A stretch of 64,000 nt of DNA from positions 3,415,001 through 3,479,000 of the forward strand of contig NC_056409.1 in the NCBI RefSeq assembly GCF_905147365.1, given 5' to 3'. The translations under genes were made by a program, and so were the position numbers. The notes under the pieces were generated by a model. The model did not search any database, had not been told where the DNA came from, and saw only the letters and a program-made list of their open reading frames with translations. Source of the DNA: Aricia agestis (taxonomy: Eukaryota > Arthropoda > Insecta > Lepidoptera > Lycaenidae). Every line of letters starts with the position of its first letter. Position 1 is the first letter of the stretch. This document shows, one piece after another, positions 1-10,663 of the stretch.

Positions 1-88
1 AATTGTGATCTGTCGGCTTGTATTGACGTAACGCGACCAAACTACGTAGGTCCCTCATCTGCCTAGGAATCAACTTCTCTGATAGTAC
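1..88. repeat. Palindromic short element (GTACCATCG family), cut by window start
   Basis: This is the right half of a palindromic inverted-repeat element whose complete copies lie at 10511-10663 and 26433-26760. It holds the family's core (ATCTGTCGGC, then GCGACCAAACTACGTAGG) and ends in GATAGTAC, the degenerate form of the terminal CGATGGTAC. No coding capacity. The left half lies outside the window. Confidence 0.75.
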
Positions 89-1285
89 ATTGAAACGATG
101 GCCCTGAACTCCCTGGACAACCGACCCGTTTGTGAGCCGATTGGATTAGGTTAGGCAAATTGAATCAGTATCCACTGTAGATCATCCTGATCTTAGGTTG
201 TCCGTTGCCTTTATACCTTTATAAACAAAACTTATCAATTGTGATCCATGTTAGATTTAATTTAAAGCTAGACCTGGGAATTCTATGTAATTATTAAAAA
301 CAAGTTTTTTGTCAATAATTTACAATTAGATAATACTTACATGCATCATAATCTTCTTTTTATATTTGGATGCAGAATGCAGATGAGTACAGGACTTTCA
401 AAAGTTTCGTGTATCTTCACTGCAATAAACTCGAGTCCATTAATCACTGTAGTCACTCCACGTGGAGTAAATATAATATTCATTAAAGTTGACTTACGCA
501 TTGTACCGGAACGTATAAAAACCGGGAAAAAACGTCAGCGCCGGTGGTTGAGGCGAAATGCGTGGCTTAAGTTATTGGTCCAATACGAGTGTAACAATGG
601 CTGAATGTCCATCCAGTAATGTTGCCGCACAATGGATAATAAATTGCCGGGCTTGAAAAAATATCCGCCGCAAAACCGACTCTCTGCCCGGTGTTTTTGT
701 TCCAGTTACAGGCTTTTGAATGTACGCAACGCTATATAATTCGACGGTTGTTGGACTTTTTTCGCGCATCAGCGGGCATCAAACTATTCGATCGACGTTT
801 TAATTCGCTAAACTGTAAAACAACCCTCGAAGTTTATCATCGTCGAATCGAATTTCATAAGCCCGACAATTTAATGAAATCTCGATACGTTTAAATCCCG
901 CTTACCAGTTTTTAAGATTTTTTACCGAGTACCCGAGTTGTAACAATAGTGCTACCGGGGTCCCCGACGTTTCAATTTACAAAGGAATTTTTGTAAACCC
1001 ATCGGCAGGTAAAGAATTCGAGGTTCCGCACCGCAATTGTGTCACTCTCGTGAATGTGTAGTAAATGCTAATAGTACTTCGGGGCGTTCGTCGTCCAGTG
1101 TGGCAAGCGCACAATGAATCCGCTATTGGGTATTTGCTATTTAGGTGGTAATAAACTTGAATGGAATTTATTGGCGCAAGCTCTTCAATCAAATTGCATT
1201 AAGAGCTCAGAACCGCTTTGCGGGTAGGTTAAACCCGTTTCGGTTGCGGCTGAATCTAACACTTGCAAACTCTCGCAAATAAGTG
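89..1285. other. No recognisable gene or repeat
   Basis: AT-rich sequence with a few short chance frames and no family-like protein. I see no second copy of this stretch elsewhere in the window and no convincing exon. Confidence 0.5.
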
Positions 1286-1637
1286 CTTGTCCAGATGAGG
1301 TGTTTTACGTGCGAAGTCCATACGCGCGTTTCAATTTCTATTGCATCCAGATACCGCGTTTTACGCGCGTTATTACGCTGGGAGGGATCCAGCCAGTTAT
1401 TAAATTTTAATCATATAATACGTCACTCGCAACGGACTCGCGCGTAGTACTGGACGCTGTAATGCAATGGCACCCAATTATCTCGACATGCGTTTTTACG
1501 CGCGAGTAAGGAAACGCGCATAGGCATCTGGACGGGATCATTTAAAATTTATATAAATAATACGTAGCTTTATCTCGGGTACGCGCGAGTGCGGACGAGC
1601 GTGTGGACTCGCGCGTAAAACTCCTCATGTGGACAGG
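1286..1637. mobile_element. CG-rich inverted-repeat element (degenerate MITE)
   Basis: The left end reads TGTCCAGATGAGGTGTTTTA followed by ACGTGCGAAGTCC. The right end, read on the other strand, is TGTCCACATGAGGAGTTTTA followed by CGCGCGAGTCC, so about 40 bp of imperfect terminal inverted repeat is visible. The interior carries several ACGCGCG and ACTCGCGCG tracts that partly repeat the ends. No target duplication is clear and no transposase is present. Confidence 0.55.
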
Positions 1638-2415
1638 AACTAAAATTATGTAATATGTTCCCAGTCATATATTTACTATAATTTTATCGGAACTGGTGTC
1701 TCCATAACACCCTGAGGGCCACTTCGCACGTCTCGATGCTTTATGCAAACATTGCGCACTGTCAGCCATGCAAATTATGTTGCACCGTCTGGACGTCCCC
1801 TAGGCATCCTAGAGACTGTTGCGTCAGCGTTGCAGCACCCGGAGTCCCTGCACGGTTTTGCATACTTATTAATTGATAACTTTCATATGACGCGTTGCGT
1901 TGACGCAATGCGGTGTGTAACCATTGTTCTGGATTCTTTTTTTTCTTTGCACTGCGGTTTACAATGTCGATTATCCTTAACACTTGCTAGCTTAATGCTC
2001 ACATTTGTTTCCCGTAGTGGCTAATGTATTATCTGCGATCCCATTTCCTTACGTAACATAAGCAAATGCAGAACGAGGTACCGAGGATGCTGGTGTGCTT
2101 TAGAGCATTAATTTCGTCTATTATAGTTAGCCGGCTCCGTGCTAATACACTTAGCGCGCTCCCGGACAAATCGAGTTTTAGACTCAAAACGCTGAAAGGC
2201 TAGGTGGAACTATTCCTCAGACGGAACTTTCTCTATTTTTAACTCTCCTGCCCATTGTTTTACTTTGAAAGTTGAAACGTTAATTTTGTAGTATGCGGGA
2301 ATATAATTTTCCGTTTTCAAATAAACGTTGCGGGGATTTCGTTATATTTTGTCTAGCTTCATGAAATACAAGCTTTATAAAATATGGAAGTTATTTTACT
2401 CCCAAGGATTTTATA
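1638..2415. other. No recognisable gene or repeat
   Basis: Single-copy DNA with no second copy in the window. It includes an ATGCAAAT octamer at about 1768, which is too common in AT-rich DNA to interpret. Open frames here are short and lack recognisable domains. Confidence 0.45.
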
Positions 2416-2418
2416 TAA

Positions 2419-2446
2419 TCGTATATTTTTAAACGAGCAATTGTTG

Positions 2447-2522
<76 letters not shown>

Positions 2523-2578
2523 CCGTGTTTTATCGAATACCGAGCAAAGCTCGGTCAAATAGCTAGCTAGCTAGCTAG
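2419..2578 (+). mobile_element. Helitron-like element, family A, shrunken interior
   Basis: The 5' end starts with TC followed by TTTAAACGAGCAATT, shared with copies at 19527 and 58481. The 3' end has the hairpin ACCGAGC-AAA-GCTCGGT followed by CAAATAGCTAG, the expected Helitron layout of a hairpin about ten bases before a CTAG terminus. Most of the interior is replaced by a (TA)n tract. The terminal CTAG is repeated four times. It encodes nothing and would need a Rep/helicase supplied in trans. Confidence 0.75.
2446..2519. repeat. (TA)n microsatellite
   Basis: About 37 TA units with one internal G. The tract sits inside the Helitron remnant and replaces the interior found in the copy at 19527. 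Confidence 0.95.
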
Positions 2579-3353
2579 TATTTACTTTAATCGGATATGG
2601 ATTTTGGATTCAGCTGCAGCTATGCAAAAGTTAAAAAATATAATTCATTTTTTAAGCTTTGTGAAACCTGCACTGTGAGCTGTAGTAGGAGCGAAATTCT
2701 CCTAATATTTGGGGTATTTGGCGTTTCCCTAACGACTGGCAACCCTGTGTGGCATGTTCGCCCGTCACGATAATGCGCGACTTTTTACTTATTGCCGTGT
2801 CCTTTTCAAACGTCCGCCATTCTGCCTGTACGTTTTCCCGCGTTTAAATGGCTACTTCGGTAATAAATGCTCGAGATTATGACATTATGGGGTCTTTTTC
2901 TGCCGTTCACGGAGAAAAAAACTCGTAATTTTGCATCGATATGACCTTCGCTAAGTACTTTCTTTATCATTCATTATATTTCATGTGCATTTTAACCGAC
3001 TTCTAAAAAGCAGAAAGTTTTTTATTTAGGTACAGTTTAATACAATTTTAAACAATAATATTATCATAGCATCCCCTCGTGGTTTGGAGTTTTGGACCGT
3101 ACGCCTTTGTGGATTTATAATATTATTTAAAATTAATGATATTTTGGTTACCTAAAAGTTATTTTAGGTGTTAAAAATAATATCATGTTGTGTATCAGAA
3201 ATGAAATGAGGTCAACATCGGAGAACTCATTAGCAATTTCCGTCATTTGCGAACTTTTCGTAAACTTCACATAATCGAAAAACTCCCCCTGACTTGAATT
3301 TGATTATGTTTTCCTTTTGTACTCGCAGCTGCGGGTCAGCTTGCAAACATCAT
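2579..3353. other. Mostly single-copy AT-rich stretch
   Basis: No gene seen. At 2993-3030 the sequence TTAACCGACTTCTAAAAAG is a short scrap of the Helitron C interior seen in full near 14600 and 25800. An imperfect hairpin lies at about 3137-3185, with arms around ATGATATTTT and TACCTAAAA and a 4-base loop. Confidence 0.45.
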
Positions 3354-3557
3354 TATAAGTGTCTAAACACACTAGGCTGAAAATACGCGGCCGAAGTTCG
3401 GCATGATTCCGTCTGCAATGTATTTTAAATTACCGATGACACACCATGCCGAAATTACGTCGCGTTATATTGTATCATGTATGCGTAGCGGATTGCTGAC
3501 GTAATCATGCAGAACTATGGCCGCGTATTTTCAGCCTAGTGTTTTTAGACTCTTATA
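3354..3557 (+). mobile_element. MITE, AGTGTCTAAAC family, copy 1
   Basis: Terminal inverted repeats of roughly 50 bp: the left begins TATAAGTGTCTAAACACACT and continues AGGCTGAAAATACGCGGCC; the right is the reverse complement with a few changes. The interior matches copies at 30425-30594 and 44266-44459. Non-coding, about 200 bp. The superfamily is uncertain because the target duplication is not clear. Confidence 0.75.
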
Positions 3558-3560
3558 CCC

Positions 3561-3591
3561 TACGAATAATAAATAGTTTTTATTATTCGTA
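3561..3591. repeat. Short perfect hairpin
   Basis: TACGAATAATAAA and its reverse complement TTTATTATTCGTA face each other across a few bases, directly beside the preceding inverted-repeat element. Function unknown. Confidence 0.7.
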
Positions 3592-3774
3592 GCTTATACC
3601 GTATATTTCGTTACCTACTTCCTTTGTTTAAAAATTGTATCTAGTATCTATTTTTTGATATCTGGTAAAGCAATTAAAATTGTTTCTAAATGTGAAAAAA
3701 ATTCACCAAATGTTATTATGGTGCACAAAAAAAATTTGCTATCTGATATTTCCCTAGTGTGCAAGCAAGATTCA

Positions 3775-3912
3775 GGGCCTGTTTCACCACTTCCTGATAA
3801 GTGCCGGATAGACTATTCACAACTTGACTTGACAGATAGAGTATGGAGCATCTGTCAAATAAGTTGTGCATAGCCTATCCGGCACTCTATCAAGAAGTGG
3901 TGAAACAGGCCC
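3775..3912. mobile_element. Near-complete palindrome MITE (GGGCCTGTTTCACC)
   Basis: The ends GGGCCTGTTTCACCACTTC are a perfect 19-bp inverted repeat. The pairing continues with mismatches (GCCGGATAG, CAACTT) almost to the centre, so the 138-bp element is essentially one hairpin. Flanks are TCA and TAA, an imperfect 3-bp duplication that would suit a PIF/Harbinger-type element. No coding capacity. Confidence 0.75.
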
Positions 3913-4063
3913 TAAATATAATTATGAGTTAATAGGACCTACTCCTCTGGATGTTCCGCTTGATAGAAGTTCCACCTTCTGCCCCTTATACTACCCAGAG
4001 GGGTCCGGACTCTGGCTTCTACACTTCGAATGTCACATCGATCGAAGACAACCCGAGATCGTA

Positions 4064-4234
4064 GTACCTCATGAACTGTCACAGAAGTCGATAGATAGGC
4101 AGATGGCGGACATATTCAGTAATTTTGTTGTGTTATGTCAAACCCAGCCGACAGATCACAGGCATTGAGTTGGCATAACCCGTCAAAATTACGTAGGTCC
4201 GCATCTGCCTATGAATAAATTTCTCCGATGGTAC
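4064..4234. mobile_element. Palindromic short element, GTACCATCG family
   Basis: A degenerate copy of the family at 26433-26760. It starts GTACCTCATGAACTG, has the centre CCAGCCGACAGATCACAG, and ends CTCCGATGGTAC. The two halves are inverted copies of each other. Diverged, hence probably older than the 26.4-kb copies. Confidence 0.7.
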
Positions 4235-4727
4235 CTAGTACCTACAATATTATCATGTCGCGGTCGGCGTCGGAATGATGTCTCACTCTCGGGTACGAGA
4301 ATCGTTCTCTAAGTTGGTAAAAGATTTGCTCCAGGTGTTCTGTACCACTAAGGCACGTACACATGGGTCTGTAAGCCCCGTAATTCACGTTATGCAAATA
4401 TTCCGGTTTATTTTGCGGCTCGTTCACCGGCGGAGCACCTGCTCGGGGCACGATTCTCGTACCTCGAATGTAGGTGCGATCGCTGGCCGCCTCCCTCACG
4501 CAATCTCTCCCGCGCGAGTGAATTTATTCGATTGATGAGAATCGCAACTCTGCCCCTGGGTCGTGAGTCGTGACTCGCCCCCGGCAGCGATCGCAATTTT
4601 ACATACGAATAAATCTTAAACCCACCTATCAAACGCAGCTTTGGTTAAGAAAATAGATTCGGTTTAGAGAATAGAATCGGCTTAGAGAATAGTTTACCAC
4701 AAATATTTAAAATCGACCATTTTTATC
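4235..4727. other. CpG-richer single-copy segment
   Basis: About 400 bp with higher GC and many CpG than its surroundings (for example GATCGCTGGCCGCCTCC), open on both strands for 70-85 codons but without a recognisable domain. No second copy in the window. It could be a regulatory region or an old CG-rich short element; no terminal repeats found. Confidence 0.35.
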
Positions 4728-5339
4728 GTTCCGTAGCCAAATGGCAAAAAACGGAACCCTTATAGATTCGTCATGTCTGTCTGTCTGTCCGTCCGTATGT
4801 CACAGCCACTTTTCTTCGAAACTATAAGAGCTATACTATTGAAACTTGGTAAGTATATGTAATCTGTGAACCGCTTTAGGATTTTGATAATACAAAAATG
4901 GAAAAATTATTAAAAATTTTAGGGGTCCCCGTAGATACAACTGAAACAAAAAAAAAAAATTCAGCTAACCCATGCGTGTGGGGTATCTATGGATAGGTCT
5001 CCAAAAATTATAATTGAGATTTCTAATATCATTTTTTTTAACCTGAATTGTTTGCGAGAGAGACTCTTCCAAAGTGGTAAAATGTGTGTGTCCCCCCCCC
5101 CCCTCTTACTTCTAGAGTAGGGGCATGATAAGTCTAAAAAAATATATGATGTACATACTACAAAAACTACCAACGAAAATTGGTTCGAACGAGATCTAGC
5201 CAGTAGTTTTTTTATACGTCATAAATGGTAAACCTTAATTTAACTTTCAATAAATCAACTGAAATATGAAAATAAATCAAAAACCGCTTAATTTCTTAAA
5301 AATAAACCTTATTGCTGCTGCGGAACCCTTTTGGTTTTG
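4728..5339 (-). mobile_element. Lepidopteran interspersed repeat, ACGGAACCC type
   Basis: Read on the minus strand it runs from GGTTCCGCAGCAGCAATAAGG to TTTTGCCATTTGGCTACGGA and then AC. It closely matches the copy at 46972-47640, including the TGTCTGTCTGTCCGTCCG tract, the CTATAAGAGCTATACTATTG block and a homopolymer C run (5093-5103). The 5' end (CGGCCAAGTGCGAG in other copies) is missing. Non-coding; probably a non-autonomous retroelement, but its class is not certain. Confidence 0.7.
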
Positions 5340-5541
5340 ATGCTAAGTTTCGTTCGACATTTCGTTTTTCAGGCGAAATAACGATAATAATTATTATCAG
5401 TGCTAAAATATTATGCGACTAGAAATGTTGAATGCTATTTTAAACATATTTTAAAATTATTTTTATACTTAATATTTAAATTATAATTATCTCTGGAATA
5501 TATTAACCTTAATTTAGTTATCAGTAATTTTTATGAAATAA
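5340..5541. other. AT-rich spacer
   Basis: No gene or repeat recognised between the CGGAACCC-type repeat and the Helitron 3' end. Confidence 0.5.
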
Positions 5542-7045
5542 CTAGCTGTTACCCGCGACTTCGTCCGCGTTAATAAAATGTGAAAAGTTGATAACAAAGA
5601 CAGAAATTTTTCTACTCTATTACAAAGACAGCAGCAGCCTGTCTGTATGTCCGTCTCTAGGCTGTATCTCTAGGACTTCGCTAGCTAGACAGTTGGCATT
5701 TTCATAAACTACGTTTTTCTGTTGCCACTAAAACTTCATTAAAAACAAAGTAACGTAAATATTTGAAGGAGGCTTCCATACATAATCATTCACGGATTTT
5801 TATGCACTTTTCACCAATCGATATAATGATTCCTCGGGAGGTTCAGGCATATAATTTGTTGAGTTTCTATGTGTATTTGAGTAAAAAATATTAACATTTG
5901 TCAGAGGTATCGGAAAAAATTAAGCCATCTTTGACGAAAACGCTGCCTAAGCCCAATGAGATGTGACGTAACAAAACAATACAGGGACGAAATATCTTTT
6001 CTAAATCTACAAAAAAATCGCTCGCTCTACAATATTATCTATCCTTGTAGGTGCTGTGTTTATTATAGATTTCAGAAAGTTGGTTATGTATTAATGCGGT
6101 AAATTGCACATATAACTTACGCTGAAGTTAGCTGGTACCGACTAAAAAAATATGAAGATTGATCAAAGATTTAGTTGAGGTGTCTATGTGTGTCCCAAAA
6201 AAAGATCCAGGAGTTACCCTATACAGCAACAAAAGAATTTTTAAAATCAATCAACAAACGGAGGAATAATAATAAAGGCACGCGTTTTGAAGTAAAATAC
6301 TTTGGGATATATCGTTAATAGGGTTATAATGTGACGATGCATGGCATAATTATAGTGATGATGATGATGAATAATATAATTGATACATTTACTTCGGTAA
6401 TATGCTTTAAGTTGTTGAAACAACATCGAAATTCCCGAATATACATCTATGTATAAGGATTCAATAGCTCTAAACAGCACCTTCGGTATATTCAGTGCAA
6501 ATTCTTATTTTTTGGTAGTGTATGCTTAAAATCCTTCTCAAAAAATAAAAAATCACGATATGTTTAATCAATCAATCAATCAAAATTGTTTTATTTCTGA
6601 AGAAATTTAAAATAAATGTTTTCAGAATGTCCTACATGATGCCTACCACCGGTTCGGGAACTAACCCGGCGAAAAGAACCGGCGTAAGAAACTCGCAAAT
6701 TTTCCATATAAATTTCAAGGGGTTCCCTCGATTTCTCATGGATTACATCATCAGATCACCACTTTTATGTATCTAACTTGGACCATTTTTTATGCAACAA
6801 CAAAATAATGTCGAAAATCGGTCCACAAACGGCGGAGTTAAATACATAGGTAAAAAATAAAAAAGTAAAAATATGTCCTCCCCCTTTTCGGAAGTCGGTT
6901 AAAAAGTAGCCTAAGTTACTCCTTATTACATCAGCTATCTGCCAGTAAAAGTCCCGTCAAAATCGGTCCAGCCATTTCGGAGATTAGCCGGAACAAACAG
7001 ACAGACATACAGACAGACAAAAATTCTAAAAATTATTAATTTGGT
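5542..7045 (-). mobile_element. Helitron-like element, family C, diverged copy
   Basis: The 3' terminus CTAG at 5542 is followed on the plus strand by CTGTTACCCGCGACTTCG, the standard CTAG-proximal GC hairpin region of this family. The segment 6247-7040 matches the Helitron at 25087-25982 in order: His-codon-like ATGATGATGATGA tract, CTCGATTTCTCATGGAT block, AAATCGGTCCACAAACGGCGGAG, and the CAGACAGACA tract. The 5' TC end is not preserved cleanly. A LINE tail is inserted at about 6560. No helicase coding sequence is present. Confidence 0.6.
6558..6697 (-). mobile_element. 3' tail of a non-LTR retrotransposon
   Basis: On the minus strand the segment ends with AATAAAACAATTTTGATTGA and a short (TTGA)n tail, preceded by a block around CCGGTTCTTTTCGCCGG and AACCGGTGGTAGGC. 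This is the usual 3' UTR layout of lepidopteran CR1/Jockey-like LINEs with a tetranucleotide tail. It interrupts the Helitron sequence: the copy at about 25630 lacks it. 5'-truncated, so it encodes nothing. Confidence 0.65.
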
Positions 7046-7279
7046 GTAAGCACCGTCTAAATATTCATATGCATGTAGTAAAAACGGTTATTTTAATATT
7101 ACAAACAGACACTCCAATTTTATTTATATGTATAGATGTTTTAGAAGGATGTTCTCATAATTTAATTTTAATCTTACTATTTTTCTTTGACTTCGTTTTT
7201 CTGAGTATAATAACGTTATTTTCTGAATTAAAATGGTGCTCGATTCGATTTGAATATTTCATTTTAAGATTTAGGTTAC

Positions 7280-7365
7280 CTACTTTGAGTCCCAGGAGAG
7301 GACATGAGATACTTTTTATCTCGGAAAAATGTACGGTTCCCGCGCGATAAACGAATTTTGTTCAT
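7280..7365 (-). repeat. Fragment of Helitron-type repeat D
   Basis: Carries GAGTCCCAGGAGAGGACATG, ATACTTTTTATCTCGGAAAA and GTACGGTTCCCGCGCGATAAACGAA, the interior of the repeat whose better copies lie at 20607-20775 and 26229-26432. Both ends are missing. Confidence 0.7.
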
Positions 7366-7388
7366 CTAGTAGTAAGTATTATGCATAT

Positions 7389-7741
7389 GTGGGAGAGCCA
7401 TGCTTCGGCACGAATGGGCCGGCTCGACCGGAGAAATACCACGTTCTCACAGAAAACCGGCGTGAAACAGCGCTTGCACTGTGTTTCGCCGAGTGAGTGA
7501 GTTTACCGGAGGCCCAATCCCTTCTCTACCCTCCCCTATTAGGGAATAGGGTAATAGGGGAGGGTAGGGATGGGAAGGGAAGGCCCTTCCCATCCCTACC
7601 TTCCCCTATTACCCTATTCCCTGTTAAAAGGCCGGCAACGCACCTGCAGCTCTCCTGATGCTGCGGGCGTCCGTGGGCGACGGAAGTTGCTTTCCATCAA
7701 GTGACCCGTATGTTTGTTTGCCCCCTTATTTCATAAAAAAA
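7389..7741 (+). mobile_element. SINE-like repeat, full length, with internal palindrome
   Basis: Starts GTGGGAGAGCCATGCTTCGG, contains a box-B-like GGCTCGACC near position 40, a C-rich core, then AAAGGCCGGCAACGCACCTG, GCTTTCCATCA and GTGACCCG, and ends TTATTTCATAAAAAAA. The A-rich end and the constant 5' start shared with 12601, 54018 and the minus copy at 28941 support a SINE. In this copy the C-rich core is duplicated in inverted orientation (7541-7622). Non-coding; retrotransposition would need a LINE partner. Confidence 0.75.
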
Positions 7742-8202
7742 TATATTAGACTCTGGGTAGAACAAGAGGCAGAAGGTGGCTCTCCTATTTATTTAGATTA
7801 AATATTGCAGATTTTATAGGAAATAGCCTATTTAGTGCAAGTTTTTATCAGAAGCTAGATTTTGTAAATTAGTCACTGTGTTGAGTGAGTTTAATTTAAT
7901 AATACGGATAAGTTTTATATTATATTTAAATTATATATTTATACTGATAATAATCTACTAAAATAACTCCAGGGTAGAATCTATATATTAATACGTGAGC
8001 CAAAAGTTTTGTATCCCTTTTGACAAAAAATGGGGAAACATAGGTGAATGAAATTTTGCACAGTTATAGTTTATATGGTGAAGGAGTGCATCGAGATAAT
8101 ATTATTTTGAAATTATGCTTTTATCATACATATTTTTAACAAATAAAACATTACACACACTAGGAAAAAAGACAGATTTTTGAGTGACAAACCTATACAT
8201 AT
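7742..8202. other. No recognisable gene or repeat
   Basis: AT-rich. Around 8000-8060 there is a stretch (GAGCCAAAAGTTTTGTATCC) resembling an old interspersed repeat, but I have no second copy here to confirm it. Confidence 0.4.
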
Positions 8203-8289
8203 ATACGAATTATGCTCTGTTTGAAACTAAGGTTGAATTTCGACCATACGAATTATACTCTGTTTGAAACTAAGGTTGAAGTTCGACCA
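8203..8289 (+). repeat. Two tandem 43-bp units
   Basis: The unit ATACGAATTATGCTCTGTTT continuing GAAACTAAGGTTGAATTTCGACC occurs twice in direct tandem with a 43-bp period and two or three substitutions. Confidence 0.85.
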
Positions 8290-9528
8290 TTGGGCGATCT
8301 CTAGTAACTTTAAATGCACTGCAGTAAACGCAAACAGTATGGCCAAGCTGTCAAGTTATGTTTACACCAAGGTGTCAGCGCGGGTTTCTCACATGTATGT
8401 TTGTTCAGAGGGTGCCCTATACCCAGTCAATGTGTCGATAGATCGAGTGATTGTTTTTGTAATTGTGTATGAGTTGATCAGAGAAATTGATAACACCACA
8501 GGGTTCGAAGTAATTTGGTCGGTTATCTCAATCCCACCTGCGATTTGCCATCAGCCGTATAACGAAGGGTGTCTTGGATTTGTCTAACACGGAACACCCT
8601 CTACAACCGGCCGACTTTCACTAAAATAAGGGAATGATTCGGAAAGTTATCTCAATCTCAGCATGTCAGCAGCTTTATGACAAATCACGACCATATCAGA
8701 GTAGACAGAATGACAGAGTATGATGTTGAAATTTTTAAATTTGACGTATTATAACGAAAATCGTCGCTAGGGTTGTTAACTTGTTACCTACGAATTTAAA
8801 AATATGACATATTCGCTGTACGTGTTCCTCTTTGGTCGTATTGTTGTTTGTGTTTTGGCATATGTGATTAAAATTGTCAGAATCCAATTTTGAAATCTTT
8901 ATTTTAAATATTTCAAAATAAATTATATCAGCCAGCGCGAGGCACAATCCGTTCATAATCCTAGTGAAACCCGACGAATTTGACAGATACCTATTGAAAC
9001 CTGTCCGTTTCTTTGCAGTCGAACTACTGGTAGTTATGTCTATTGTGACCATATCATAAACTACGCCTCGCCGTGTCATGTGTCATGCACACAAATAAAG
9101 AAACTACGCCTTGTTTTTTGCGATGTGCTATGGACATGTTACATATTGTTTTAATGTAACTAGCTATCTAGTACCACAGAATAGATAATAATAGTTGCTA
9201 GTACTATACAATTAGAAAAAAAATGGGAAAAAAAAATATTTAAAGCTAGCAACAAAAAGGGACGCTGGTACACAATAATCTTAATTGAAGGATAAAGTAT
9301 TATATAAAATGTTATTAAAGTAAAGGTGGCAGACGCCCTTGAGGCACCTCCTGAAGTAGGTTACTCTGATACTTTATAATAAGTATTCTACACAAATGTT
9401 TCTAGTTTCACTATTAAGCTATGTGCAAGCTTAAGCTTAACAAAATCTAATTATTTTCCAACAATAATGATTAATGTGTGATGGAAGAAACACTTTTTTT
9501 TATTTAAACGTAAAGTATTTAACCGATT
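8290..9528. other. Single-copy stretch without gene
   Basis: The longest open frames (107 codons plus, 114 codons minus) have AT-driven composition, no domain and no splice context. No repeat copy found in this window. Confidence 0.45.
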
Positions 9529-9585
9529 AACCGCATTTAACCGATTTAGATGTTTCGTACATCTAAATCGGTTTTAAATGCGGTT
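9529..9585. repeat. Imperfect hairpin
   Basis: AACCGCATTTAACCGATTTA followed by GATG faces its inverted copy CATCTAAATCGGTTTTAAAT-GCGGTT over a 7-base loop, one extra base in the right arm. The right flank (GTACGGGGAGGCCAATTG) resembles the TACGGGGAGGCCGATCG end of the element at 61181. Confidence 0.75.
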
Positions 9586-10209
9586 TGTACGGGGAGGCCA
9601 ATTGCTCTGGAAAATAGAGTCGGATTGTTCACTGGCCGATCACACATAAGTCCGGTGAGATCAGCCTGTGATCAGTTCGATTTGTCATAACTCATAATAT
9701 TATTATCAGAAACTAAAAAGCACGGCTATAGTGCCCCTAACTTTGGTTCTAGTTTCGGTCCGTTATTAATACAAGCGCAGCGCGGGCGTTAAACTGAGAG
9801 CCCGCGTCAGCGCGCACTCCTTCAAAGCCGGGCAAATAACCTTTTAGCGAATATGAGTTCTTTTCAATCCATCCAGTCCAAAGTTGGAAAATCTTCAAGT
9901 TAATACTGAAAACTATGAAATCAATCTATCCGGACGTTGAGAAATAAGGGGTGTGTTGCCAAAAATACGGCTCGTATCGGCTCGCGTTATGTCACGTTTC
10001 GGCAATAATGGTGGAGGCACGTCCCGGGTAATCCCGCGAAACAATACTACGTACAGTTTGGGAATTGAGTGATTAGCTGGACTCTACTCAAATTGGCTTC
10101 GTTAGGCATAGCTGTGTGGTCATGTAGATGCTAGACTAGCTACGAGAATGGGATGATGAATGAACGCTGAAATGATGACTAGTACTGATTTTTTTGACCC
10201 ACAATTTAG
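9586..10209. other. No recognisable gene; CpG-rich patch at 9770-9840
   Basis: A GC-rich patch with GCGGGC/GCCCGC inverted words lies at about 9781-9808. No coding evidence. The first 100 bp may be an eroded short element related to 61181-61336. Confidence 0.35.
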
Positions 10210-10217
10210 TTGCGCCG

Positions 10218-10396
10218 AACTTCGGATATCGTACGGGAACCGTTCATTTTTTCGAAACATATTAAAAGGTTCATCCCTTATTATGTCCGTCCCTTAAAGA
10301 ATCTTTTTATTTATCTTCATACCGAATTTCATTTGAAGCGTGAAGAGGTAACCAGACACACTTTCGCATTTATAATATTAGTGTTTAGTAAGCAAG
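10218..10396 (+). repeat. Helitron-type repeat D, diverged copy
   Basis: Runs from CGTACGGGAACCGTTCATTT through GAAGCGTGAAGAGGTAACC to CATTTATAATATTAGT, the same order as at 26229-26432. This family shares its TACTAATATTATAAA terminus with the Helitron C elements, so it is probably a Helitron derivative. Confidence 0.65.
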
Positions 10397-10423
10397 TTGA
10401 CAGGGTTATGAGCCCAAGTGAGG

Positions 10424-10459
10424 TATCAGTTGTCACTTATCAGTTGTCACTTATCACTA
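10424..10459 (+). repeat. Short tandem repeat
   Basis: TATCAGTTGTCACT is repeated about 2.5 times in direct tandem. Confidence 0.85.
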
Positions 10460-10510
10460 ACTTGACATAAGCCGACATGCAAACTGCTATCTGCCTATTT
10501 TTTTCTGATG

Positions 10511-10663
10511 GTACCATCGAAGAAACTGATTGATGACCCTACGTCGTTTGGTCAGATCATGTCAATCCAATGGTAATTGTGATCTGTCGGCTGGGTTTGA
10601 CATAACGCGACCAAATTACGCAGGTCGGGGTATCTGCCTATGAATCAACTTCTGTGATAGTAC
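10511..10663. mobile_element. Palindromic short element, GTACCATCG family
   Basis: Starts GTACCATCGAAGAA and ends GTGATAGTAC, with the halves forming an imperfect inverted repeat (GACCCTACGTCGTTTGGTC against GCGACCAAATTACGCAGGTC). Core CTGTCGGCTGGGTTTGACAT is shared with 1-88, 4064-4234 and 26433-26760. Non-coding. Confidence 0.8.

Noticed and set aside
4242..4632. Three overlapping frames of 74-86 codons in a CpG-rich segment
   Set aside because: Open on both strands because stop codons are rare in GC-rich DNA; no protein family recognised.
7389..7460. Functional tRNA at the SINE start
   Set aside because: Only a box-B-like GGCTCGACC is present; no acceptor stem or anticodon arm can be drawn.
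8735..9079. 114-codon minus frame, among the longest in the window
   Set aside because: No domain, no signal or membrane pattern that stands out, composition as expected from AT-rich DNA, no splice signals around it.
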